A DNA stretch of 54,608 nucleotides, taken from contig JBMFVW010000009.1 in NCBI GenBank assembly GCA_049965795.1, positions 1 to 54,608 on the forward strand. Direction: 5' to 3'. Below are positions 25,685-33,142 of the stretch, in pieces. Made by a program: the position numbers and the translations under genes. Below the pieces are notes generated by a model, which was not told the origin of the DNA, searched no databases, and worked only from the letters and a program-made list of their open reading frames with translations. Position 1 is the stretch's first letter. Each line of letters starts with the position of its first letter. The stretch comes from Acidulodesulfobacterium_A sp049965795 (GTDB taxonomy: Bacteria > SZUA-79 > Acidulodesulfobacterales > Acidulodesulfobacteraceae).

Positions 25685-25713
25685 TTGACATTATTTATAC
25701 AGTAGTTTAAACT
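25685..25713 (+). promoter_or_regulatory. Promoter of the cold-shock gene
   Basis: TTGACA (25685-25690), a 17-base spacer, and TAAACT (25708-25713). Transcription would start near 25720, giving a leader of about 100 bases before cspA. Confidence 0.7.
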
Positions 25714-25727
25714 TTGTATTACGGTTA

Positions 25728-25797
25728 TTTTATCTAGTTGTTTAGATAAAAGCCGATATTATTAATTTACAAGCCGTCGTTATTAAAGCAGCGGCTT
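25728..25797 (+). promoter_or_regulatory. Structured 5' leader of the cold-shock mRNA
   Basis: TTTTATCTA (25728-25736) pairs perfectly with TAGATAAAA (25743-25751) around GTTGTT. Further on, AAGCCG (25771-25776) can pair with CGGCTT (25792-25797). Long structured leaders are typical of cold-inducible csp genes and alter translation with temperature. That role here is inferred. Confidence 0.45.
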
Positions 25798-25819
25798 AAG
25801 ATTCAAGGAGAAGTTAAGT

Positions 25820-26023
25820 ATGAGGTACCAAGGGAAAGTGAAGTGGTTTAACGACAGTAAAGGTTTTGGTTTTATCGAACAGGAAAACGGACCGGATGTT
25901 TTCGTTCATTATTCTGCAATTTCGCAGGACGGTTTTAAAACCTTAACGGAAGGACAGAAAGTAGAGTTCGAAATCACCAACGGTGCAAAAGGACCGCAGG
26001 CTGTCAACGTAACCAAGGGTTAA
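25820..26023 (+). CDS. Cold-shock domain protein (CspA family)
   Basis: 67-residue single cold-shock domain, an OB-fold RNA/ssDNA chaperone. RNP1 is KGFGFIEQE (residues 14-22) and RNP2 is VFVHYSAI (residues 27-34). The sequence starts MRYQGKVKWFNDSKG and ends GPQAVNVTKG, both classic. AAGGAG (25805-25810) precedes the ATG. It is expressed from its own promoter with a roughly 100-base structured leader, and no gene is close enough to be cotranscribed upstream. Confidence 0.97.
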   Translation: MRYQGKVKWFNDSKGFGFIEQENGPDVFVHYSAISQDGFKTLTEGQKVEFEITNGAKGPQAVNVTKG

Positions 26024-26150
26024 TCCCTAGTTTATCGTTTTAAGCGGAGTATGCGCGCCACTTGCATTAAAATAATATAATTAAAAAAATAATAAAAATT
26101 ATAATATATAAGTTAGCAAGCGAATAAAAGCATACCGTTTTAAAATCATT

Positions 26151-26192
26151 TACCCCAGTAAATAAATTAAATTTATTGGGGTATTTTTATTT
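26151..26192 (+). terminator. Rho-independent terminator between cspA and typA (possible attenuator)
   Basis: TACCCCAGTAAAT (26151-26163) pairs with ATTTATTGGGGTA (26171-26183) with one G-U pair, followed by TTTTTATTT. It ends only 22 bases before the typA start. It therefore either ends the cspA transcript or lies inside the typA leader. No obvious promoter fits in the 22-base space. Confidence 0.8.
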
Positions 26193-26214
26193 AAAAAAAT
26201 CGGAGGATAAATAA

Positions 26215-28056
26215 TTGAATTTTCAAGAAAAGATTAGAAATATAGCAGTAGTTGCCCACGTCGACCACGGCAAAACTACACTTATCGACAAAATGTTAAA
26301 AGAAAGCATAAGCAAAAGAGACTTCGAAGCTCTTTCCGAAAGGGCGATGGACAGCGACGAATTAGAAAAAGAAAGAGGGATAACCATTTTATCGAAATGC
26401 ACAGGCATTAAATATAAAGATTACAGAATAAACATAGTCGATACTCCCGGTCACGGAGATTTCGGCAGCGAAGTAGAAAGAGTCCTTGCAATGGTGGACG
26501 GAGTTCTGCTTCTCGTTGACGCATTCGACGGTCCTATGCCGCAGACCAGGTTTATTCTTAAAAAATGCTTTGAATATAACCTTCACGTACTGCTAGTTAT
26601 TAATAAAATAGACAGACCGGGAGCAAGACCGGAAGAAGTTCTCGAAATGGTTTACGATCTTTTCTTAGAACTAGGCGGGGAAAACGTAAACTTGGATTTT
26701 CCGGTAATTTATGCCTCGGCAAAAGAAGGTTACGCTATTAAAGACTTAAAAGTTCAAGGCGAAGAGAGACTTAAAGACAAGCTTAATCCTCTTTTCGATG
26801 CTATAATAGATTTTATACCTCATCCGCCTATACTTAATAAACCGGAGCTTGAATTTTTAGTCACGAGCATAGGCCACGACGATTTTCTCGGAGCTACCGC
26901 TATAGGCATTGTCAAAGCCGGCAAGCTAAAAGTAAACGATTCGGTTTATCTTTATAACGCCAAGGATGAATTGGTAAAAACTAAGCCTAATAAAATTTTT
27001 CTATTCGACGGATTAAAAAGAACGGAAACCGATGAAATTAACGAAGGAGACATTGCTTTAGTGGCAGGTTTAACGGGCGTAAATGCAGGAGACTATATAG
27101 TTAACGACAAACCCATAGCGCCGCTTCAGAGAATAAAAATAGACGAGCCTGTAATACTTGTCAATTTTATAGTAAACAAAAGCCCTTTTTGCGGAAAAGA
27201 GGGAAAATTGGTAACTACGAGACAGTTAAGGGAAAGGCTGTTTAAAGAAGTATCCAATAATGTCGGATTAAAAGTCGTCGAAACAGGGGATGAAACGGTA
27301 TTCGACGTTTACGGGAGAGGACTTCTTCATCTTTCGATTTTAATAGAAAAAATGAGAAGGGAAGGTTTCGAGTTTGCAGTATCTAAACCCAAAGGGGTAA
27401 TAAAAGAGATAGACGGCAAAAAAATGGAACCTTACGAGCTTTTATACATTACGGTAAAAGACGAATTTACCGGAGGAGTTCTCGAAAGACTTTCTTCCAT
27501 GAAAGGCAATCTTCTCGATATGACTAAGGACGATAACGGCAATACTTACCTCGAATTTGTCATACCTTCGAGAAGCATAATGGGATTTCATAATGAATTT
27601 CTCACTATGACTAAAGGTACCGGCACTATGAATCATAATTTTTATAAATTCGACGAATATGCTTTCGATATTTCCCCAAGGAAAAACGGAGTAATGATTT
27701 CAATGGAAAACGGAGAAGCCAACTCGTACGGTTTGTTTAATCTCCAAGACAGAGGAAGCCTTTTTGTTTCCCCGCAGGACGAAGTTTACGAAGGGATGCT
27801 AATAGGAATACATTCCAAGCCGGGAGATATAACGGTAAATCCCTGCAAGAAAAAACAGCTTACGAATATGAGGTCGAAGGCGTCTGACGAAATGATAACG
27901 CTTACTCCGCCCATAAAACTGTCGATAGAATATGCCTTAGAATTCATAGAAGACGACGAGCTTGTGGAATTTACGCCAAAATCTATCCGTCTTAGGAAAA
28001 AAATATTAACCGAAAACGACAGAAAAAAAGAATCAAGGGGACTTCTTAAGGCTTAA
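26215..28056 (+). CDS. typA: Ribosome-associated translational GTPase TypA/BipA
   Basis: EF-G-like GTPase acting in ribosome assembly and stress or low-temperature adaptation. The 613-residue length is typical. G1 is VVAHVDHGKTTLID (about residues 12-25), the switch I region contains ERGITILSK, G3 is VDTPGHGDFGSEVERVL (about 75-91), and G4 is INKIDRPGARPEEV. The C-terminal TypA-specific part contains SRSIMGFHNEFLTMTKGTGTMNHNFY. The start is TTG 26215 with GGAGG at 26202-26206; no in-frame ATG preserves the N-terminus. Its position after the cold-shock gene fits a shared role at low temperature, but the terminator between them argues against simple cotranscription. Confidence 0.97.
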   Translation: MNFQEKIRNIAVVAHVDHGKTTLIDKMLKESISKRDFEALSERAMDSDELEKERGITILSKCTGIKYKDYRINIVDTPGHGDFGSEVERVLAMVDGVLLLVDAFDGPMPQTRFILKKCFEYNLHVLLVINKIDRPGARPEEVLEMVYDLFLELGGENVNLDFPVIYASAKEGYAIKDLKVQGEERLKDKLNPLFDAIIDFIPHPPILNKPELEFLVTSIGHDDFLGATAIGIVKAGKLKVNDSVYLYNAKDELVKTKPNKIFLFDGLKRTETDEINEGDIALVAGLTGVNAGDYIVNDKPIAPLQRIKIDEPVILVNFIVNKSPFCGKEGKLVTTRQLRERLFKEVSNNVGLKVVETGDETVFDVYGRGLLHLSILIEKMRREGFEFAVSKPKGVIKEIDGKKMEPYELLYITVKDEFTGGVLERLSSMKGNLLDMTKDDNGNTYLEFVIPSRSIMGFHNEFLTMTKGTGTMNHNFYKFDEYAFDISPRKNGVMISMENGEANSYGLFNLQDRGSLFVSPQDEVYEGMLIGIHSKPGDITVNPCKKKQLTNMRSKASDEMITLTPPIKLSIEYALEFIEDDELVEFTPKSIRLRKKILTENDRKKESRGLLKA

Positions 28057-28146
28057 TGACGGATTGTAAATATATTAAATAATATATACAATAGATATCA
28101 TATTATTTTGTAATTTTAAAATTATTTAAAATTTAAAATCGGGCAT

Positions 28147-28974
28147 ATGAGAATTAAAATTTGCGGCGTGCAGATGTCTCCTTCTGCGGATATACATTCA
28201 TCGGCAGTTAAAGCTATAGATTTTTTGGCTATGGCGGCTAAAAATAAAGCCGGCATAGTCTGCTTTCCGGAGCTTTTTCTAATGAACTGGTTTTTGCAGA
28301 ATACTTCTCGGGACAATATGGAGGCGCACTACGAAACGGCTGAAGATTTAAGCGGAAAAACTATAAGTTTGTTCAGGGAGCAGGCAAAAAGATTTAATAT
28401 CGTAACGATAGTTCCTTTTTTTGAAAAATTAGAAAACAAATATTACAACAGCTCCGCCGTTATAGACGAAGAAGGCGGACTCATAGGTGTTTATCGCAAG
28501 ATGCATCTTCCGGAATTAGAATATTATAAGGAAAAGTCTTATTTTTCGAGCGGCGACGAAATTCCGGTTTTTAAAACTAAATACGGCAATATCGGAATAC
28601 AGATGGGCTGGGATAATTTTTATCCGGAATCGGCAAGGATTTTGGCGCTTAAAGGCGCAGATATTATTTTTGCTCCGACGGCATCAGCATTTAATACTAA
28701 CGGTAAATGGTTTTTGTCTATCTCGGCTTCGGCTTTTCTTAACGGTTTATATATTTTGAGGGTTAACAGGGTAGGCAGGGATAAGCCTCTGGACTTTTAC
28801 GGAAAGTCTTTTTGCGTCTCGCCCGACGGAAGCATAATAAACGACTTTGCCGGAATAAACGAATGCGCGGTTATTTATAACATAGATACCAATGAAGTCA
28901 AATCGGCAAGAGAAAACTGGCCGTTTATTGAAAACCGCAATAAAACCGCATATAAAGATATCGTTAATTATTAG
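28147..28974 (+). CDS. Carbon-nitrogen hydrolase (nitrilase) homologue with the catalytic Cys replaced by Gly
   Basis: 275-residue nitrilase-fold protein closest in pattern to N-carbamoylputrescine amidohydrolase-like members. The triad Glu is in CFPELFLMN (about residue 42) and the Lys in VYRKMHLPELEYY (residue 118). At the nucleophile position, where the family has C in ICWDxxxPE, this protein reads IQMGWDNFYPESAR: residue 154 is Gly (codon GGC at 28606-28608). Hydrolysis by the normal mechanism would therefore be impossible. The reading frame and the rest of the fold are intact, so it may be a pseudoenzyme with a binding role, or the base call may be wrong. The GTG of rimI lies 6 bases downstream. 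The Shine-Dalgarno is weak. Confidence 0.85.
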   Translation: MRIKICGVQMSPSADIHSSAVKAIDFLAMAAKNKAGIVCFPELFLMNWFLQNTSRDNMEAHYETAEDLSGKTISLFREQAKRFNIVTIVPFFEKLENKYYNSSAVIDEEGGLIGVYRKMHLPELEYYKEKSYFSSGDEIPVFKTKYGNIGIQMGWDNFYPESARILALKGADIIFAPTASAFNTNGKWFLSISASAFLNGLYILRVNRVGRDKPLDFYGKSFCVSPDGSIINDFAGINECAVIYNIDTNEVKSARENWPFIENRNKTAYKDIVNY

Positions 28975-28980
28975 AAAGAC

Positions 28981-29562
28981 GTGAAAATAAATTTTTTAGA
29001 CCTGAAAGAATTAAATCCGATGCCCTCGGCAAATAACGGAGGGAACGACATTCTGACGGAATATCTTATAGGCAGGATGTTCGATATACACATGGAGTCT
29101 TCACGTACGATCTGGGACAGAAAAATGTTTGACGAAGAGCTAAAACGCGACGGTTCCGGATTTTTAATATGTTATTCCGATTCCTATGCTGCGAACGGCG
29201 GCGATAACCGCCCCGATTTAAAAAAATTCACCGAGAAAAATATAGAACCAGACTTAAAAATAGGATTGCAATCGTTAATCATCGGTTTTTTTATTTACTA
29301 TAACGTTTTAGACGAAATGCATATACTCGATATCACGGTTTCTAAAGAAATGCAGTCTAAAGGAATAGGATCTTTAATGTTAAACACGGTAGTAAAAAAA
29401 AATTCGGAAGCCGGAATAAAACATTTCTTTCTTGAAGTCGGAACCTCAAACATTGCCGCAATTAATTTATATAAAAAATTCGGATTTAAGATATTTTTGT
29501 TAAGAAAAAACTATTATGACGACAACGGAGAAGATGCTTTATGCATGGTAAAAGAATCGTAA
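28981..29562 (+). CDS. GNAT acetyltransferase, RimI-like (ribosomal protein S18 alanine N-acetyltransferase family)
   Basis: 193-residue GNAT protein. The acetyl-CoA-binding region reads ILDITVSKEMQSKGIGSLMLNTVVKK (about residues 113-138). The C-terminal RimI-like pattern is FLEVGTSNIAAINLYKKFGF (about 148-167), ending YYDDNGEDALCMVKES. RimI normally has LEVR; here it is LEVG. The N-terminal 80 residues are longer than in E. coli RimI (148 residues), so the substrate could differ. The start is GTG 28981. The 3' end overlaps the pyrKD gene by 22 bases. Confidence 0.8.
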   Translation: MKINFLDLKELNPMPSANNGGNDILTEYLIGRMFDIHMESSRTIWDRKMFDEELKRDGSGFLICYSDSYAANGGDNRPDLKKFTEKNIEPDLKIGLQSLIIGFFIYYNVLDEMHILDITVSKEMQSKGIGSLMLNTVVKKNSEAGIKHFFLEVGTSNIAAINLYKKFGFKIFLLRKNYYDDNGEDALCMVKES

Positions 29563-31547
29563 GCGAAAAATGTCTCGTTACGGTAAATAGAAAAATAAAA
29601 GATACCGAAGGCACTTATATTTTAAGAATAAAAAAAGATTTTATCGCGGCAAATTTTAAGCCTGGGCAGTTTGTTATGCTTAAAATTAACCCGGACGGAC
29701 TAAACCCCCTTTTAAGCAGACCTTTTTCTATATTCAATAAATTTAACGATTCGGAATTTGAAATTTTATACAGGGTCTTCGGAAAAGGCACGGAGATATT
29801 GAGCAATATTAAGGAAGGAACCTATTTAGACGTTACCGGTCCTTTGGGGAACGGATTTAAAAACGAAAACGCCGGCATTAACGTTCTGATTGCGGGAGGC
29901 ATAGGCATAGCGCCTCTGCATACAATCCCGCTTTTTCTGGGAGAATCGCCGTCTTCGGACGGTCAATATCCAAATAAAGACGAAGAATCCCCAGGTTCCG
30001 TAAATTGCGGCAAAACCGTTTTATACTACGGAGCAAAAAAAGCCGAAGAACTTTATTTCAGGCACAGTATTCACGCTATGTTCGACGAAGTTTACTTTGC
30101 TACCGACGACGGCTCTTTCGGCTATAAAGGCAATATCGTAGATTTGCTTTACGAAAATATAGACGCTTATAAAAATTCGGAAGATACGTCTTTTTATGCC
30201 TGCGGACCTAAACCTATGCTGAATTACGTAATTTCCAAATTTTCCGCAGACGGGCTTTCCGGAAAACTGCAGGTATCGCTCGAAGAAAGTTTCGGATGCG
30301 GCATAGGCGTATGCTTGGGATGCGTAGTTAAAACTAAACAGGATAATATATCTGAACCCTTTTTTAGTACCGGCATAAACAAAAGCATAACTTCGGGCGG
30401 CACAGGCAAAAGCGTTGAATTTCAGTATAAAAGAGTATGTAAGGACGGACCCGTTTTTTATGCATCCGAAATTTACATTCCCGAAAACGAAAATAAACCC
30501 GATTCTATCGGCAATACCGGAAAAACAGGTAAAGGACATGAAACCGCCGCCGAGCCGTCATTGCAATCGGAGCAAAGCAATCTCTTCGAATACCCGTCAA
30601 CTAAAGACAATGCTAAAAATATTATCCCGGACGTTTCCGTAAAACTCGGAAATTTAAAACTAGACTATCCCGTTATGCCTGCTTCCGGTACATTCGGATA
30701 CGGAGAAGAATTTTTTGAAATAATAGAATATGATAATTTCGGTGCGCTCGTCACCAAAGGAATTTCTCTTAATCCGTCTAAAGGAAATGAAATGCCGAGA
30801 ATTTGCGAAACTTCATGCGGCATGATTAATTCGATAGGACTTCAGAACGTCGGATACGATAAATTTATAGAATCTAAAATGCCGTTTTTAAAAACTTTAA
30901 ATAAACCCGTAATAGTTAATTTTTACGGAAGCAGTATAGAAGAATACGCCGAACTTGCAAAAAAATTGGCGGAAACTGAAGGTATAAGCGCTATAGAAGC
31001 AAACATATCATGTCCTAATATAAAAGAAGGCGGCAGGTCCTTCGGTTCCGATCCCGAAGTCGTATATGAACTCGTTTCTTCCGTCAAGGAAAGCACCGCA
31101 GGCAAAATTCCTTTAATTGTAAAGCTGACGCCTATGGTGTCCGATATATCCTTCATAGCGGAGGTTTGCGAAAAAGCCGGAGCGGATATTATTTCTTTAA
31201 TAAATACTCTGCCTGCGGCAAGCATAGACATAAAAACTAAAAAATTCAAGCTTAGCAGGGGATACGGCGGACTTTCGGGGGCGGCAGTTAAACCCGTCGC
31301 TCTTAAACTTGTAGGCGACGTTTATAACGCAGTAAGAATCCCTGTTATAGGTATGGGCGGAATAAGTTCATGGCAGGATGCCGCAGAATTTTTTCTTGCC
31401 GGAGCTACGGCGGTAGCCGTTGGAACTTACTCTTTCGTAAATCCAAAAATAATACCTGAAATTTCCGCCGGATTAAAAAATTATTTGACGGAAAACGGAT
31501 TTGACGCTATTTATCAAATAATAGGATTGGCGCACGACAGGCGCTGA
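29541..31547 (+). CDS. Dihydroorotate dehydrogenase: PyrK electron-transfer subunit fused to PyrD (class 1B)
   Basis: 668 residues combining two subunits that are normally separate. Residues 1-305 are PyrK-like: an FAD domain (PGQFVMLKINP, LLSRPFSIFN), an NAD domain (VLIAGGIGIAPLH, YACGPKPMLNYV), and [2Fe-2S] cysteines in SFGCGIGVCLGCVVK (about 248-262) and RVCKDGPVF. A Gly/Glu/Ser-rich linker (about 315-360) follows. Residues 362-668 are class 1B PyrD: VKLGNLKLDYPVMPASGTFGYG, the catalytic Cys in EANISCPNIKEGG (about residue 490), and IPVIGMGGISSWQDAAEFFLAGATAV at the FMN phosphate site. It would oxidise dihydroorotate with NAD+. It overlaps rimI by 22 bases. Confidence 0.93.
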   Translation: MHGKRIVSEKCLVTVNRKIKDTEGTYILRIKKDFIAANFKPGQFVMLKINPDGLNPLLSRPFSIFNKFNDSEFEILYRVFGKGTEILSNIKEGTYLDVTGPLGNGFKNENAGINVLIAGGIGIAPLHTIPLFLGESPSSDGQYPNKDEESPGSVNCGKTVLYYGAKKAEELYFRHSIHAMFDEVYFATDDGSFGYKGNIVDLLYENIDAYKNSEDTSFYACGPKPMLNYVISKFSADGLSGKLQVSLEESFGCGIGVCLGCVVKTKQDNISEPFFSTGINKSITSGGTGKSVEFQYKRVCKDGPVFYASEIYIPENENKPDSIGNTGKTGKGHETAAEPSLQSEQSNLFEYPSTKDNAKNIIPDVSVKLGNLKLDYPVMPASGTFGYGEEFFEIIEYDNFGALVTKGISLNPSKGNEMPRICETSCGMINSIGLQNVGYDKFIESKMPFLKTLNKPVIVNFYGSSIEEYAELAKKLAETEGISAIEANISCPNIKEGGRSFGSDPEVVYELVSSVKESTAGKIPLIVKLTPMVSDISFIAEVCEKAGADIISLINTLPAASIDIKTKKFKLSRGYGGLSGAAVKPVALKLVGDVYNAVRIPVIGMGGISSWQDAAEFFLAGATAVAVGTYSFVNPKIIPEISAGLKNYLTENGFDAIYQIIGLAHDRR

Positions 31548-31566
31548 ATTTAAATTTTAAATTAAA

Positions 31567-33060
31567 ATGTTTACTTATTTGTTTATATTGCTTTTTGTTA
31601 TTTTTTTTGCTGCATCTGTAATTCTTGCGATATATTTTGCTTTATACGTTAAAAAAAGCAAAAAAACTATAGATGAATTAATAGATGCAAACCGCGAGGA
31701 AAAAGACGGACTTATAAAAAAAACTATAACGCAGGAAGAAGAGCTTAAATCTTTAAACTCAAGGCTTGAGACTTTGAGCTCGGAGCTTAATTCAGCCGCC
31801 GTTCTAACCGGCAATCTTAGAGAAGAAAATAAAAATTTGTCCGTAAAAATTTCGGAAATATCGACAGAAAACAAAAACTTTATCGAGAAAATAGAAAATA
31901 TTAAAGCCGATTACGAAGACAGATTAAAACGCCAAAAAGATGAATTTATCGATTTCAAACAGGCATTTGAAAATCTTTCCGAAACCTTATCGTCAAAAAT
32001 ACTCGAAGAAAAAAGTAAAAAACTTATAGAAATAAATAAAGACAGTATTAGCGGCATACTTAACCCTCTTTCCGAAAAAATTCTGGAGTTCCAAAAAAAA
32101 GTGGAGGAAACCTACAACAGAGAGTCTAATGAGAGATTTTCGCTTCAAAACGAAATAAAAAAACTCATAAATACCCAGGACGCCATGAAGCAGACGACCG
32201 ACAATCTGACTTCGGCGCTTAGGGGAAGCGGAAAAGTTCAGGGAGATTGGGGCGAAATGATACTTGAACAGCTTTTGGAATATTCGGAACTCGTAGAAGG
32301 AATGCAGTATGAAATCCAGAAGACCGTAAAAACCGTAAACGAAATGGACGAAAAAGTCAATTTAAGGCCCGACGTTATAGTGCATCTTCCTAAGGGCAGA
32401 GATTTGATAATCGACTCAAAAGTTTCTTTAACGGATTATGAAAAATATATGAGTTTGGCATACGGAAACGGCGCAGATTCTTCGGCTGTTTACGTTAAAT
32501 CAGGGTCTAATTCGGATGATGACCCAGAAAAATTTCTTAAATCGCATATTCTTTCAATTAAAAGGCACATAAACGAGTTAAGCGACAAAAAATATACCGC
32601 TCTATACGGATTAAAAAGCTTAGATTCCGTTATTATGTTTATACCGATAGAGTTTGCTTATACCGCAGCCGTAAACTACGACAGGGATCTTTTGGCATAC
32701 GCATACGGAAAAAAAGTTATAATAGCTACCCCATCCATTATTTTGCTGATTTTGAAAATAGTTTATAATTTATGGATTCAGGAAAAAAGCCAGGAAAAAG
32801 CTGCAGAAGTAATGGCGCTCGCCGGTCATCTTTACGATAAATTTTGTTCTTTTGCCAAGAGCATGGAAGATATAGGAACTTCTATAGAAAAAACGTCCGC
32901 ATCCTATAATAACGCAAAAAGCCTTCTTTCGTCGGGAAAAGGCAATATAATGTCCAGGCTTGAAAAAATGAGGCTTCTCGGCGCAAAAACTTCTAAAACG
33001 CTTGACGCTTCTAAATTCGACAAAGACGACAAAGACGATATTCCTTCAATAGAAAATTAG
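31567..33060 (+). CDS. rmuC: DNA recombination protein RmuC
   Basis: 497 residues: an N-terminal transmembrane helix (about residues 2-27), a long coiled coil (about 30-200), then the RmuC domain with RGSGKVQGDWGEMILEQLLEYSEL (about 220-243). This is followed by RPDVIVHLPKGRDLIIDSKVSLTDYEKY (about 264-291) and PIEFAYTAAVNYDRDLLAYAYGKKVIIATPSIILLILK (about 361-398). The domain is PD-(D/E)XK nuclease-like, and rmuC limits inversions at short repeats in E. coli. It is followed by uvrB and uvrC, giving a DNA-maintenance cluster. A palindromic repeat sits in the 82-base gap before uvrB. Confidence 0.93.
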   Translation: MFTYLFILLFVIFFAASVILAIYFALYVKKSKKTIDELIDANREEKDGLIKKTITQEEELKSLNSRLETLSSELNSAAVLTGNLREENKNLSVKISEISTENKNFIEKIENIKADYEDRLKRQKDEFIDFKQAFENLSETLSSKILEEKSKKLIEINKDSISGILNPLSEKILEFQKKVEETYNRESNERFSLQNEIKKLINTQDAMKQTTDNLTSALRGSGKVQGDWGEMILEQLLEYSELVEGMQYEIQKTVKTVNEMDEKVNLRPDVIVHLPKGRDLIIDSKVSLTDYEKYMSLAYGNGADSSAVYVKSGSNSDDDPEKFLKSHILSIKRHINELSDKKYTALYGLKSLDSVIMFIPIEFAYTAAVNYDRDLLAYAYGKKVIIATPSIILLILKIVYNLWIQEKSQEKAAEVMALAGHLYDKFCSFAKSMEDIGTSIEKTSASYNNAKSLLSSGKGNIMSRLEKMRLLGAKTSKTLDASKFDKDDKDDIPSIEN

Positions 33061-33077
33061 TAAATCCTTAATTTGTG

Positions 33078-33106
33078 ACGGGGACAGAATTGAATTCCGT
33101 CCCCGT
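33078..33106. repeat. Palindromic repeat between rmuC and uvrB
   Basis: ACGGGGACAGAATT-G-AATTCCGTCCCCGT (33078-33106), an inverted repeat of 14 bp with one mismatch. It is the same palindrome as in the elements at 20681-20709 and 48536-48564. No flanking GGAAAATGTGTCAGA terminal sequence is visible here. Confidence 0.75.
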
Positions 33107-33142
33107 ATCTATAAACCGCCAAAAATGTTATAATATAGCATT

